NCBI GenBank assembly: GCA_016717325.1
Contig: JADKFV010000020.1
Coordinates: forward strand, 44,022-108,021
Direction of reading: 5' to 3'
From: Bacteroidota bacterium
Lineage (GTDB): Bacteria; Bacteroidota; Bacteroidia; AKYH767-A; OLB10
Length of the DNA: 64,000 bases
Under the pieces are notes generated by a model that saw only the letters and a list, made by a program, of their open reading frames with translations, ran no database searches and was not told the origin of the DNA. Each line of letters starts with the position of its first letter. Position 1 is the first letter of the stretch. Of the stretch, positions 40,788 to 48,465 are shown one piece after another. Both the position numbers and the translations under genes were made by a program.

Positions 40788-42728
40788 ATGCCAAACACAA
40801 AAAAAATATTTCTCTATATTATATCAATATTCGTTTTGGTATTGATTATCGCGATTCTGTTTGTATCATATGGAACCAAATATGTTATCGAAAAATATGA
40901 TGAAAAATATCTTGGCCGAAACATTACCCTTAGCAGTGCTTATGTAAACGTATTAACTGGCGCTATCCGTTTAAACAATGTCTCGATATACGAATTTCAA
41001 AGCGATAGTGTTTTTATATCGGCTGATGCGATTGGAATAAACATTTCATTATGGAAGTTATTTGATCACACTTTCGAATTATCGGAAATAACCATAAACC
41101 ATCCGGCAGGCATTGTAATTCAAAATAAAAAACAACTAAATATTACCGACCTTATTAAGAAGTTTTCATCGAAGATTGATTCTGGCAGCACATCGTATTT
41201 TGAACATATCAATTTACTCAATGTGAAAATAACCGATGGTACTTTTACTTTTCGCGAAAATGAAATACCCATAGATTACACTATTAAGAAAGTATTCATC
41301 GAGAGTGAGGGTAAACACTGGGACACTGATTCGATATCGACAGCGTTTTCGTTTGTGCCCCAAAGTGATAGTGGTGATGTGAAAGGCAGGGCAACTATAA
41401 ACTTAAAAAATCTCGACTACAAACTCGCAATATCAGTACACAACCTCGATTTAAATATTATAGAACAATACCTTAAAGATATTACAAACTATGGAAGTTT
41501 TAAGGCCACATTAGACGCTGATGTAAACACGAACGGAAATTTTAACGATGAAGAAAATGTTACCATAAAAGGTCAAATAGCCATCAAAGATTTTCACTTC
41601 GGCAAAAATGCAGAAAATGATTTTGCTTCGTTCGATAGATTGATTTTGGCTATTCGGGAAATAAGTCCAAAGAAATTCATTTATACATATGATTCCATTT
41701 CATTGCTCCATCCATATTTTAAATATGAACGCTATGAAAAGCTGAATAATCTTGAAACCATGTTTGGCGAAAATGGAAACAATATTGCAGCCGCAAATGC
41801 CGATAGCGCCAGGTTCAATTTAGTGATTGAAATTGCCAAACACATAAGAGTGTTATCGAAGAATTTTTTTGCCAGCCATTTTAAAATAGACCGGTTGGTG
41901 TTGAAGGATGGCGAAATAATATTCAATGACTATTCGTTTGGCGAAAAATTTTCTTGCGCATTAGATCCGCTCAATGTTGAAGCCGATTCGATAGACGAAA
42001 AAAGGAACCGTGTTGAAGTAAATGTTAAAGCCGCAATAAAACCCTATGGCAGTGCCACTCTTGCGCTGAGTATTAATCCTAAAGATAGCAGCGATTTCGA
42101 TTTGAAATATAATTTTCGAAAAATGTCGGCTGCAATGTTCAACCCTTATATTATACCTCTTACTTCATTTCCGCTGGATCGTGGTACTGCAGAAATACAT
42201 GGTGACTGGCATGTTACTAATGGAAATATTTTAAGCAACAATCATTTAGTAATAATTGATCCCCGGCTTGCTAACCGGCAAAAAAATAATGCCTCTAAAT
42301 ATATTCCTATGCGATTGCTAATGTATTTTGTGCGCGAACAAGGCAATGTAATTGATTACGAAATTCCCATTGCCGGCAACCTGAATAATCCAAAATTTCA
42401 GCTTCGCGATGTGGTGATGGATGCTGTAGAAAACCTCTTTGTAAAACCTGTAACTACAGTTTATCGTACACAGGTAAAAAATGCGGAAAGCGAAATCGAA
42501 ACATCACTTATGTTGAATTGGGAAATGACACACCCCGGCCTGAATCCGAAACAAGAAAAATTTTTAAGAAAGCTGGCCAATTTTCTTGACGAAAACCCCG
42601 ATGTATTGATAACAGTAAGTCCTCAATTATTTTCGGCAAAAGAAATGGAGTACCTGTTGTTTTACGAAGCCAAAAAAAAATATTTTATAGCAGAGTTGAA
42701 TAACCATAATCCGGTCATTAGTGAGTAA
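40788..42728 (+). CDS. DUF748/AsmA-like membrane-anchored protein
   Basis: A 646-residue protein with one N-terminal membrane helix (IFLYIISIFVLVLIIAILFVSYG) and a long periplasmic part made of repeating beta segments (LSSAYVNVLTGAIRLNNVSI, LWKLFDHTFELSEITINHP, KAAIKPYGSATLALSINPKD). These match the DUF748 relatives of AsmA, which form lipid-carrying beta grooves between the membranes. A role in outer-membrane lipid transport or envelope balance is likely but inferred. The ATG at 40788 is preferred over a TTG two codons earlier. Confidence 0.85.
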   Translation: MPNTKKIFLYIISIFVLVLIIAILFVSYGTKYVIEKYDEKYLGRNITLSSAYVNVLTGAIRLNNVSIYEFQSDSVFISADAIGINISLWKLFDHTFELSEITINHPAGIVIQNKKQLNITDLIKKFSSKIDSGSTSYFEHINLLNVKITDGTFTFRENEIPIDYTIKKVFIESEGKHWDTDSISTAFSFVPQSDSGDVKGRATINLKNLDYKLAISVHNLDLNIIEQYLKDITNYGSFKATLDADVNTNGNFNDEENVTIKGQIAIKDFHFGKNAENDFASFDRLILAIREISPKKFIYTYDSISLLHPYFKYERYEKLNNLETMFGENGNNIAAANADSARFNLVIEIAKHIRVLSKNFFASHFKIDRLVLKDGEIIFNDYSFGEKFSCALDPLNVEADSIDEKRNRVEVNVKAAIKPYGSATLALSINPKDSSDFDLKYNFRKMSAAMFNPYIIPLTSFPLDRGTAEIHGDWHVTNGNILSNNHLVIIDPRLANRQKNNASKYIPMRLLMYFVREQGNVIDYEIPIAGNLNNPKFQLRDVVMDAVENLFVKPVTTVYRTQVKNAESEIETSLMLNWEMTHPGLNPKQEKFLRKLANFLDENPDVLITVSPQLFSAKEMEYLLFYEAKKKYFIAELNNHNPVISE

Positions 42729-42794
42729 GATTCTCTTTTCATTAATAAATTATCTATTAGTGATTCGCTTTTTAGTAAGTATATAAATAAAAAA

Positions 42795-43118
42795 GTGGAA
42801 GGCAAAACACTATTCACCATGCAGGAAAAATGCTTAAAAATAGTCGATCAGCATGTGATAGATGATGCATACAAGCATATTAACAACGCTCGTAAAGCAA
42901 CGTTTATGAAAACTTTCGAACTGCGCGATGTGCAAAATCAAATAGTAATGAAGTCAAATAAAAATGTGGTGCCATACAATGGACATTCATTTTACAAAAT
43001 AGATTATAAAAATGAATTGCCCCAATGGCTTTTAAGTGCTTATGGCAAAATGATGAAAATGAATAATTCGCCAACACGCAACAAAATGAAAAAAAAGCGC
43101 GCAGAAATTAAACTTTAG
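42795..43118 (+). CDS. Hypothetical basic protein
   Basis: A protein of up to 107 residues starting with GTG at 42795, or 99 residues from the ATG at 42819. It is soluble, with a basic tail (NKMKKKRAEIKL) and no recognised domain or signal. It lies 66 bases after the DUF748 gene in the same direction and may be the last gene of that operon. Confidence 0.55.
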   Translation: MEGKTLFTMQEKCLKIVDQHVIDDAYKHINNARKATFMKTFELRDVQNQIVMKSNKNVVPYNGHSFYKIDYKNELPQWLLSAYGKMMKMNNSPTRNKMKKKRAEIKL

Positions 43119-43192
43119 TATAAAAAGCGTAACCACATTTATATTGTTCATACCTGCCTATCTTTGAATGATGCAAAACTTTTGTAAAATAA

Positions 43193-43229
43193 TGTAAAAT
43201 ATTTTTTCCGGCTGAGCAACATTTTTGCA
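43193..43229 (+). promoter_or_regulatory. TGTAA-N25-TTTTGCA promoter-like element
   Basis: TGTAA at 43193-43197, 25 bases, TTTTGCA at 43223-43229. It ends 52 bases before the iron-permease-like gene. Confidence 0.65.
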
Positions 43230-43280
43230 ACATACTTTCAAAACAAAAACATTTAAATAAACGAGTAACACAAATAAATT

Positions 43281-43664
43281 ATGCGAAAACTATATGCACA
43301 TGCCGAAAGAATATTCGAAAAAGTTGTAACGTTTGCAACTATCATGCTTGGCAACTCCATTACATTTATTTTAGCATTGTGTCTGGTGATATATTGGCTA
43401 CTGCATAAGGAATTTTATTTGCAAAATTTGCACGAGTGTATTCGCGATGTTATACATGGCATTACTTTTTTAAGCTTATTTATTATTCAAAAGTCGTTTA
43501 ACAAGTTTGCCGCTTCGCTGCATGTAAAAGTGAATGAATTGGTTGTAACCCACGAGCCAGCAAACAACGCTGTGATAAATGCAGAGGAAAAAACAGAGCG
43601 CGAATTAATTATCATGGCCAAGGAGTATGCTATACTTCTTGACAACGATAAACCAGAAGAGTAA
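43281..43664 (+). CDS. Low-affinity iron permease-like membrane protein (FET4-like family)
   Basis: A 127-residue protein with two membrane helices (MLGNSITFILALCLVIYWLLH and IHGITFLSLFIIQKSFN) and a cytosolic tail containing LHVKVNELV. This matches bacterial members of the low-affinity iron permease family, whose transport activity is unproven. Its own regulon-type promoter is 52 bases upstream. The role may be in membrane stress rather than iron uptake. Confidence 0.8.
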   Translation: MRKLYAHAERIFEKVVTFATIMLGNSITFILALCLVIYWLLHKEFYLQNLHECIRDVIHGITFLSLFIIQKSFNKFAASLHVKVNELVVTHEPANNAVINAEEKTERELIIMAKEYAILLDNDKPEE

Positions 43665-43871
43665 CCTAAAGCAACACCAATATTTTTGGTTTTAATAGTC
43701 CATATAATACAATATGGAACACTTTACTATTGTATAAAAATATGTAACCCCATGCTGCCAAACAATATGTAGTTATTATCAGGTATCAATAAAAAAAAAT
43801 TTTAAAAAATGGAATTTAATAACCCAACAAAGCGGATAATGAAACAATGATATAACAAAAGGAAAATATTG

Positions 43872-43908
43872 TGTAATGTTTTAAAGGCCATTGACCGCCA
43901 TCTTTGCA
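43872..43908 (+). promoter_or_regulatory. TGTAA-N25-CTTTGCA promoter-like element
   Basis: TGTAA at 43872-43876, 25 bases, CTTTGCA at 43902-43908. It ends 27 bases before the beta-barrel gene at 43935. A perfect match to the consensus. Confidence 0.7.
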
Positions 43909-43934
43909 TCATAAAATTTTAAAACAAAAACAAA

Positions 43935-44618
43935 ATGACAAATTCAAAGAAAAACATTTTTAAATCTGTAGCATTGTCTGCATTTCTTTTAATGGCTACA
44001 GTAAACATTAAAGCGCAAAGCAAAGGCGAAATAGGTATACGCTTTATGCCTACATTTTCATCGTTCGATATTAAAAGTGTGAATGGCGGAGTTATAAAAG
44101 GTAAGCTTACATTAGGTTACGGCATTGGCGGGTTTGTCGGCTTCAATTTGTCGCCATATGCAGGTGTGCAGGTAGAAGTAATATATAGCTCACTAAAACA
44201 AAAATATGTGGACCAGAACGTAGAACAAAAGATAAACTTAACGTATGTCAATATTCCCATTTTAGCATCATTCAATTCAGGCAAAATGAAACCGGTGAAT
44301 GTAAATGTGGTATTTGGACCTCAGATTGGCCTAAAGGTTGGCAGCTCTTTGGTAAGTAAAGCAGGAGAAGGAGCAATAATTATTCAGCCTGTATTGAACG
44401 TAAAGAAAAGCGATATAGGTTTTGCATACGGTGCAGGAATTGACTTCGCTATGAATCCGGCTAAAACATTCCGTCTTGGACTTGGCTTTCGCGGTGTATA
44501 TGGTTTGTTTGACATTAGTAACAACTCTAAAACAACGACTGCAGATTCATATTATATTCTTGACCGAACACATATAAAAACAAATTCGGCATACGTTGGA
44601 GTTTCATTTTTGTTCTAG
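43935..44618 (+). CDS. Outer-membrane beta-barrel protein (porin-family)
   Basis: A 227-residue protein with a signal peptide (SVALSAFLLMATVNIKAQ). The rest is alternating beta strands rich in Gly, Tyr and Phe (KLTLGYGIGGFVGFNLSPYAGVQVEVIYSSLKQKYVD, LGLGFRGVYGLF) ending in aromatic F (YVGVSFLF), typical of an eight-stranded OmpX/OmpA-like barrel. It should lie in the outer membrane. A perfect regulon-type promoter precedes it and a terminator follows. Confidence 0.88.
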   Translation: MTNSKKNIFKSVALSAFLLMATVNIKAQSKGEIGIRFMPTFSSFDIKSVNGGVIKGKLTLGYGIGGFVGFNLSPYAGVQVEVIYSSLKQKYVDQNVEQKINLTYVNIPILASFNSGKMKPVNVNVVFGPQIGLKVGSSLVSKAGEGAIIIQPVLNVKKSDIGFAYGAGIDFAMNPAKTFRLGLGFRGVYGLFDISNNSKTTTADSYYILDRTHIKTNSAYVGVSFLF

Positions 44619-44655
44619 TAGTTTCTTAATGAATTAGTTTTTAAAGGGGAAAGCA

Positions 44656-44690
44656 AAAAGCCTGTTTCGTATGAAGCAGGCTTTTGTTTT
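44656..44690 (+). terminator. Rho-independent terminator
   Basis: AAAAGCCTGTTTC pairs with GAAGCAGGCTTTT (one G-T pair), followed by GTTTTC. It comes about 40 bases after the beta-barrel gene. Confidence 0.8.
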
Positions 44691-44758
44691 CATACCAATC
44701 GCAGAAAGACAAAACATCATAATACTACTTCGCTAAATCAACATTAAAAAAAAATAAA

Positions 44759-45316
44759 ATGTGGAATAAAGAAACGTCAAAAATGTTATCAGATGAAAAC
44801 GAACATCTGAACAAGTTACATCAAATAGTACAAGACACATTAGTGGCTGAAAAACTTATTGTTCGCAATCTGCAAAACCCACCTGAGGAAATACTTACCG
44901 TAGGGCAAAATATTTCGGATAAGGTTGCCCGCTTTGGTGGTAGCTGGAGGTTCATTATCTTATTTGGCATTGTATTAACATGCTGGATAATTTTTAATGT
45001 AGTTGCTATTGGCAAATTTAAATTCGACCCGTATCCATTCATACTCATGAATCTCGTTTTATCGAGTATTGCTGCCTTGCAGGCACCGGTGATAATGATG
45101 AGCCAAAACCGCCAGGAAGAAAAAGACAGAATGCGCAGTGAAAACGATTACATGATAAACCTTAAAGCCGAAATGCAGGTAAGAAGCCTCAATCAAAAAG
45201 TAGATTTGTTATTGGAAGAAGAAATAAAAACATTATTCGAAACGCAGCAAAAACAATTTGCTTTGCTTACCGAAATAAATCATAAGCTTGATTCACTATT
45301 AAAAAGCAAGGTGTGA
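44759..45316 (+). CDS. DUF1003 membrane protein
   Basis: A 185-residue protein. A soluble start is followed by the DUF1003 core: VARFGGSWRFIILFGIVLTCWIIFN, then DPYPFILMNLVLSSIAALQAPVIMMSQNRQEEKDR, i.e. two membrane helices with the conserved MSQNRQ turn. A C-terminal coiled coil follows (KVDLLLEEEIKTLFETQQKQF). The family is widespread; function unknown. No regulon-type element was found directly upstream. Confidence 0.88.
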   Translation: MWNKETSKMLSDENEHLNKLHQIVQDTLVAEKLIVRNLQNPPEEILTVGQNISDKVARFGGSWRFIILFGIVLTCWIIFNVVAIGKFKFDPYPFILMNLVLSSIAALQAPVIMMSQNRQEEKDRMRSENDYMINLKAEMQVRSLNQKVDLLLEEEIKTLFETQQKQFALLTEINHKLDSLLKSKV

Positions 45317-45341
45317 ATTTTGTAAAAGTTACTTGGTAATA

Positions 45342-45378
45342 TATAACAAAATCCCAAGCCAGTTGTCGCATCTTTGTT
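45342..45378 (+). promoter_or_regulatory. TATAA-N25-CTTTGTT promoter-like element
   Basis: TATAA at 45342-45346, 25 bases, CTTTGTT at 45372-45378. It ends 38 bases before csbD-like gene start at 45416. Confidence 0.6.
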
Positions 45379-45415
45379 GAGTGAAAATTAATTCACAAAA
45401 TAAAAAAATAAAAAG

Positions 45416-45601
45416 ATGAACACAACAGAAGGAAAAGGGAATTGGAACGAGTTGAAAGGAAAACTCAAACAAAAGTACGCATCGCTTACCGACAATGATT
45501 TATTGTTTGTGGAAGGCAAAAAAGACGAGATGCTTGGAAAGTTGCAAATAAAGTTAGGTAAAACAAAAGAGGAATTGCACTCAATAATTTCGGCACTATA
45601 A
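45416..45601 (+). CDS. CsbD-family stress protein
   Basis: Sixty-one residues with the CsbD pattern GNWNELKGKLKQKYASLTDNDLLFVEGKKDEMLGKLQIKLGKTKEE. CsbD/YjbJ proteins are small soluble proteins strongly induced by general stress in many bacteria (sigma-B in Bacillus); molecular role unknown. The presence of a stress marker behind the shared promoter element is the best hint that the element belongs to a general stress regulon. A strong terminator follows. Confidence 0.93.
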   Translation: MNTTEGKGNWNELKGKLKQKYASLTDNDLLFVEGKKDEMLGKLQIKLGKTKEELHSIISAL

Positions 45602-45613
45602 TTTACACGAGTG

Positions 45614-45654
45614 AATAAATATCGCTCGATAAAATATTGAGCGATATTTATTTC
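45614..45654. terminator. Rho-independent terminator
   Basis: AATAAATATCGCTC pairs with GAGCGATATTTATT around an 11-base loop (14-bp stem), followed by T-rich sequence. It comes after the csbD-like gene. Confidence 0.8.
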
Positions 45655-45688
45655 ATTCAAATACTAAAACAAATTAAAAACAAAAAAA

Positions 45689-46126
45689 ATGAAGAAATCA
45701 ATTTTAAACATTATCGGCATAGCAACAATTTCAGCTATGGCACTTACCAGTTGTAAGACATCGGCCGACAAGGTGGATGCCGCACAGGAAAACGTAACAG
45801 AAGCAGAGCAGGACCTTAATAAAGCAAATGAAGAGTTAACACTTGAGGTGGCAAAATTTCAGGCCGAAAGCGATAGCCAGATAATTGCAAACGAAAATGC
45901 CATTGCCGAAATAAATGCAAGTATTGCAAATGAAAAACAGAAAGTGAAAGAAAAATTAAAAAAACGAAATGCGGAATTAGAGGCAAAAAATAAAGAAATG
46001 AAAAACAAACTTTCAGGCTACAAAGCAGATTCGAAGGACAACCTGGAAGCATTCAGAGTAGAACTAAAGCATGACATGAATGAACTTGGGCAAGCACTTA
46101 AGGATTTCACAAAGAACAATAAATAG
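45689..46126 (+). CDS. Coiled-coil lipoprotein
   Basis: A 145-residue lipoprotein: signal LNIIGIATISAMALTSC with lipidated Cys at about residue 22. The mature part is almost wholly helical and charged (AAQENVTEAEQDLNKANEELTLEVAKF, KQKVKEKLKKRNAELEAKNKEMKNKL), a coiled coil like Lpp/apolipoprotein-type periplasmic proteins. No known family was recognised. It may brace the envelope under stress. Confidence 0.75.
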   Translation: MKKSILNIIGIATISAMALTSCKTSADKVDAAQENVTEAEQDLNKANEELTLEVAKFQAESDSQIIANENAIAEINASIANEKQKVKEKLKKRNAELEAKNKEMKNKLSGYKADSKDNLEAFRVELKHDMNELGQALKDFTKNNK

Positions 46127-46254
46127 TAAAATCGAATTAGAAGTGACCGGCTAAGTTTAATTTATGCAACAGGCTGTTGTGGTTGATAAGTACCACATAC
46201 AAGAATGCTTTCTACTTCAATGTTATCGTATAAGGTTTATATGTTATTAATTTG

Positions 46255-46500
46255 ATGGAGCAAAAAATGCGAAACATTCACGAATTAGAAAAGCAAATAT
46301 TTCGTGTGACTTATATCATTCAGCAAAAATTTCCACAGTTGTATGAATTGCTAAATGAAACACCATTGTTTCTATCGTACCAGGAAAAGGAAATAACAAT
46401 AAAAGAACTCAGCCAGTATTTAGAGTCTCTTATTGCACAACTAAAAACGTACGAACAAAATGACAACGCTGCAAAAACTGAAAGGCACCATCTAAAATAA
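46255..46500 (+). CDS. Small helical protein, relative of the one at 30930
   Basis: Eighty-one residues from the ATG at 46255. Layout MRNIHELEKQIFRVTYIIQQKFPQLYELLNETPLFL, then a second helix KELSQYLESLIAQLKTYEQ. It matches the N-terminal part of the small protein at 30930 in spacing (helix, then KxP-L/xxL, then E.P). No signal peptide or membrane segment. Function unknown. Confidence 0.6.
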   Translation: MEQKMRNIHELEKQIFRVTYIIQQKFPQLYELLNETPLFLSYQEKEITIKELSQYLESLIAQLKTYEQNDNAAKTERHHLK

Positions 46501-46679
46501 ATCCTCTGCCACGTCTTCACTAAACAGAAGGAAATAAAAATTTGCTTTTGCCTTTTACAAACATTCGTTTCGGTGAAGAATGGAATATTTATCTCGCACA
46601 CCGAAAATTCAATACCTGCATTTTTTGTATTCAAACATTCAAAATATAAATTTCAAAACACAATTTAAAAAATAAAAAA

Positions 46680-46847
46680 ATGGGAAATCTACTTTACACT
46701 ATCGCAGTAATTTTAATTATTGTTTGGGCCATAGGCTTTTTTGCCTACAGTGCCGGTTCTATTATTCATGTGCTGCTGGTTGTAGCTGTTATCGCAGTGC
46801 TTTTAAGAATTATTCAGGGAGAAAAAATCATAAAAAAGAAAATATGA
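46680..46847 (+). CDS. lmo0937-family small membrane protein (DUF5670)
   Basis: Fifty-five residues: MGNLLYTIAVILIIVWAIGF then AYSAGSIIHVLLVVAVIAVLLRIIQG, two membrane helices, with the family's GNLLYTIA start and RxIQGxK end. Widespread in stress-related clusters. Its stop overlaps the start of the next gene (ATGA at 46844-46847), so the two are translated together. Confidence 0.85.
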   Translation: MGNLLYTIAVILIIVWAIGFFAYSAGSIIHVLLVVAVIAVLLRIIQGEKIIKKKI

Positions 46848-47143
46848 AAACAGGAAAAGTATTATTGGGCGTGCTTGCAGGTGTTGCAGCAGGTGCCGTA
46901 CTGGGCATTTTATTTGCCCCCGAAAAAGGATCGCGCACACGCAGAAAAATTCTGGATAAAGGCGAAGATTACGCAGAGGGGTTGAAAGATAAAATGGACA
47001 ACCTTTGCGATACCATGACAAATAAATATGAAATGCTTCAAGACTTAGCAAAAGATTTAGTGGCAAATGGTAAAGTAAAATATGATGATACCAGGAATGG
47101 CATAGCAAGCGCATACAAAGACGCTAAAAGCATAATATCGTAA
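46844..47143 (+). CDS. YtxH-domain protein
   Basis: A 99-residue protein with an N-terminal membrane helix (VLLGVLAGVAAGAVLGILFAPEKGSRTRRKI), exactly the YtxH/GvpP-like signature, then a helical tail (KDKMDNLCDTMTNKYEMLQDLAKDLVANG). YtxH is a general stress protein in Bacillus; the molecular role is unknown. Translationally coupled to the lmo0937-type gene. It is the last gene of the stress cluster. Confidence 0.9.
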   Translation: MKTGKVLLGVLAGVAAGAVLGILFAPEKGSRTRRKILDKGEDYAEGLKDKMDNLCDTMTNKYEMLQDLAKDLVANGKVKYDDTRNGIASAYKDAKSIIS

Positions 47144-47338
47144 AATTGATATTGCATAACATTGGCTATTGAAGTACTTCGATTCAGCAATGTATTGCTT
47201 TGGCAGTGCTGATGTCTTATAGTAAAATCAGCACGAATTAATATTACTGCCCGCTTCCATGAAAGCAAAAAAAAACACTCAAAGATAATGATGAATAGAA
47301 ATTGCGGGCAGCTACTTTTCTAAAAAAGTTTCTTTTCA

Positions 47339-48358
47339 TTAATAATAAAAAATCCTTTGCCAAAGTTGTGCGAAGGCTTCGCTAAATTTAAAATCATCAT
47401 CGCCCGGGTCGTGTACAGTGATGGTTACTTTGCCCTGCGACTTTGTAAGTGTATAATAAAACTTAAAAGTTTGCTCGGCAGTGTTTTTACTAAAATCGAA
47501 GCGGCCCCACTTTACTATATAAAAACGCGCTGTGGTATCGGTTACCGCTTCCATCAAATACTTACCCTGGCTAAACCAAATTACAGTATTCAATTTATCA
47601 CCGGCATACTGCTGTTCCAAATTTCTATTCCTGTTGAAAGTTACAAAACGGGTGTTTTTATCTTTATCCCAAATAGAATATTCGCCCACACTTATCATAC
47701 TGTCGTTATAAGCAATGCCTGCCCATAGCATGCCATTCAAAATTGCCGGTGTGGTCGACAGCTCCGTATACGGTATATGTTGCTGTTGCAATTGATTTGT
47801 AAATTGACGGTGCGCCACTCCTTTTACTGCCAATACACTTAACATATACAAATGGCTTACAACCATTGCTACTATTGCAAATTTCCGGGAATTTAAATTA
47901 CTTCGCTTTCGAACCCATGCAGTAAAAAACCACACAAGCATTGGCAAAGTGTAAAGTGGGTCTATAATGTTGATGCTATTAAACGCAACCAGCTGATTGG
48001 TAAAAGGCAATAAAAATTGTGTTCCGAAAGTAGTGCACAAGTCAACAGTGGAATGAAGCAACATGGCCACCAGCCAAAGACCATACAGCGGCAAAAAATC
48101 CTGTTTCTTTTTGTACAGCAAATAGGTGATGTATGCCAATGGCAGTGCCAGAAAAAAATGCGTAAACGGAGCATGCGAATAACTGCGATGCATTTGTACA
48201 TATGCCAGCGGGTCGTGATTGCCCATTGTTAAAAACACATCCAAATCGGGCACTGTGCAGGCAATAGCACCTATCAGCATCGCTTTTTTGCCAAGCTTGT
48301 GTCCCATTAATATTTCGCCAATGGCAGCACCAAATGCTACGTGTGTTACCGAATCCAT
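47339..48358 (-). CDS. DUF457 (YdjM-like) membrane-bound metal-dependent hydrolase
   Basis: A 339-residue protein. It has the family opening DSVTHVAFGAAIGE with His for metal, then VPDLDVF, HRSYSHAPFTHF and LLHSTVDLCTTFGT, all metal-ligand motifs, spread between four or five membrane helices. The C-terminal 150 residues are a soluble periplasmic part. The family is annotated as an inner-membrane hydrolase; true substrate unknown. It is convergent with the YtxH gene. Confidence 0.85.
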   Translation of the reverse strand: MDSVTHVAFGAAIGEILMGHKLGKKAMLIGAIACTVPDLDVFLTMGNHDPLAYVQMHRSYSHAPFTHFFLALPLAYITYLLYKKKQDFLPLYGLWLVAMLLHSTVDLCTTFGTQFLLPFTNQLVAFNSINIIDPLYTLPMLVWFFTAWVRKRSNLNSRKFAIVAMVVSHLYMLSVLAVKGVAHRQFTNQLQQQHIPYTELSTTPAILNGMLWAGIAYNDSMISVGEYSIWDKDKNTRFVTFNRNRNLEQQYAGDKLNTVIWFSQGKYLMEAVTDTTARFYIVKWGRFDFSKNTAEQTFKFYYTLTKSQGKVTITVHDPGDDDFKFSEAFAQLWQRIFYY

Positions 48359-48465
48359 AAGAAGTATAAAATATTAATTTTCTTCAATTTATTAAAAAAA
48401 CAATGTGCCTTTCTAATCTTATGTTTTTGCTGTTCCGCTATCTTTTTTATTAATTCTATTCAATT

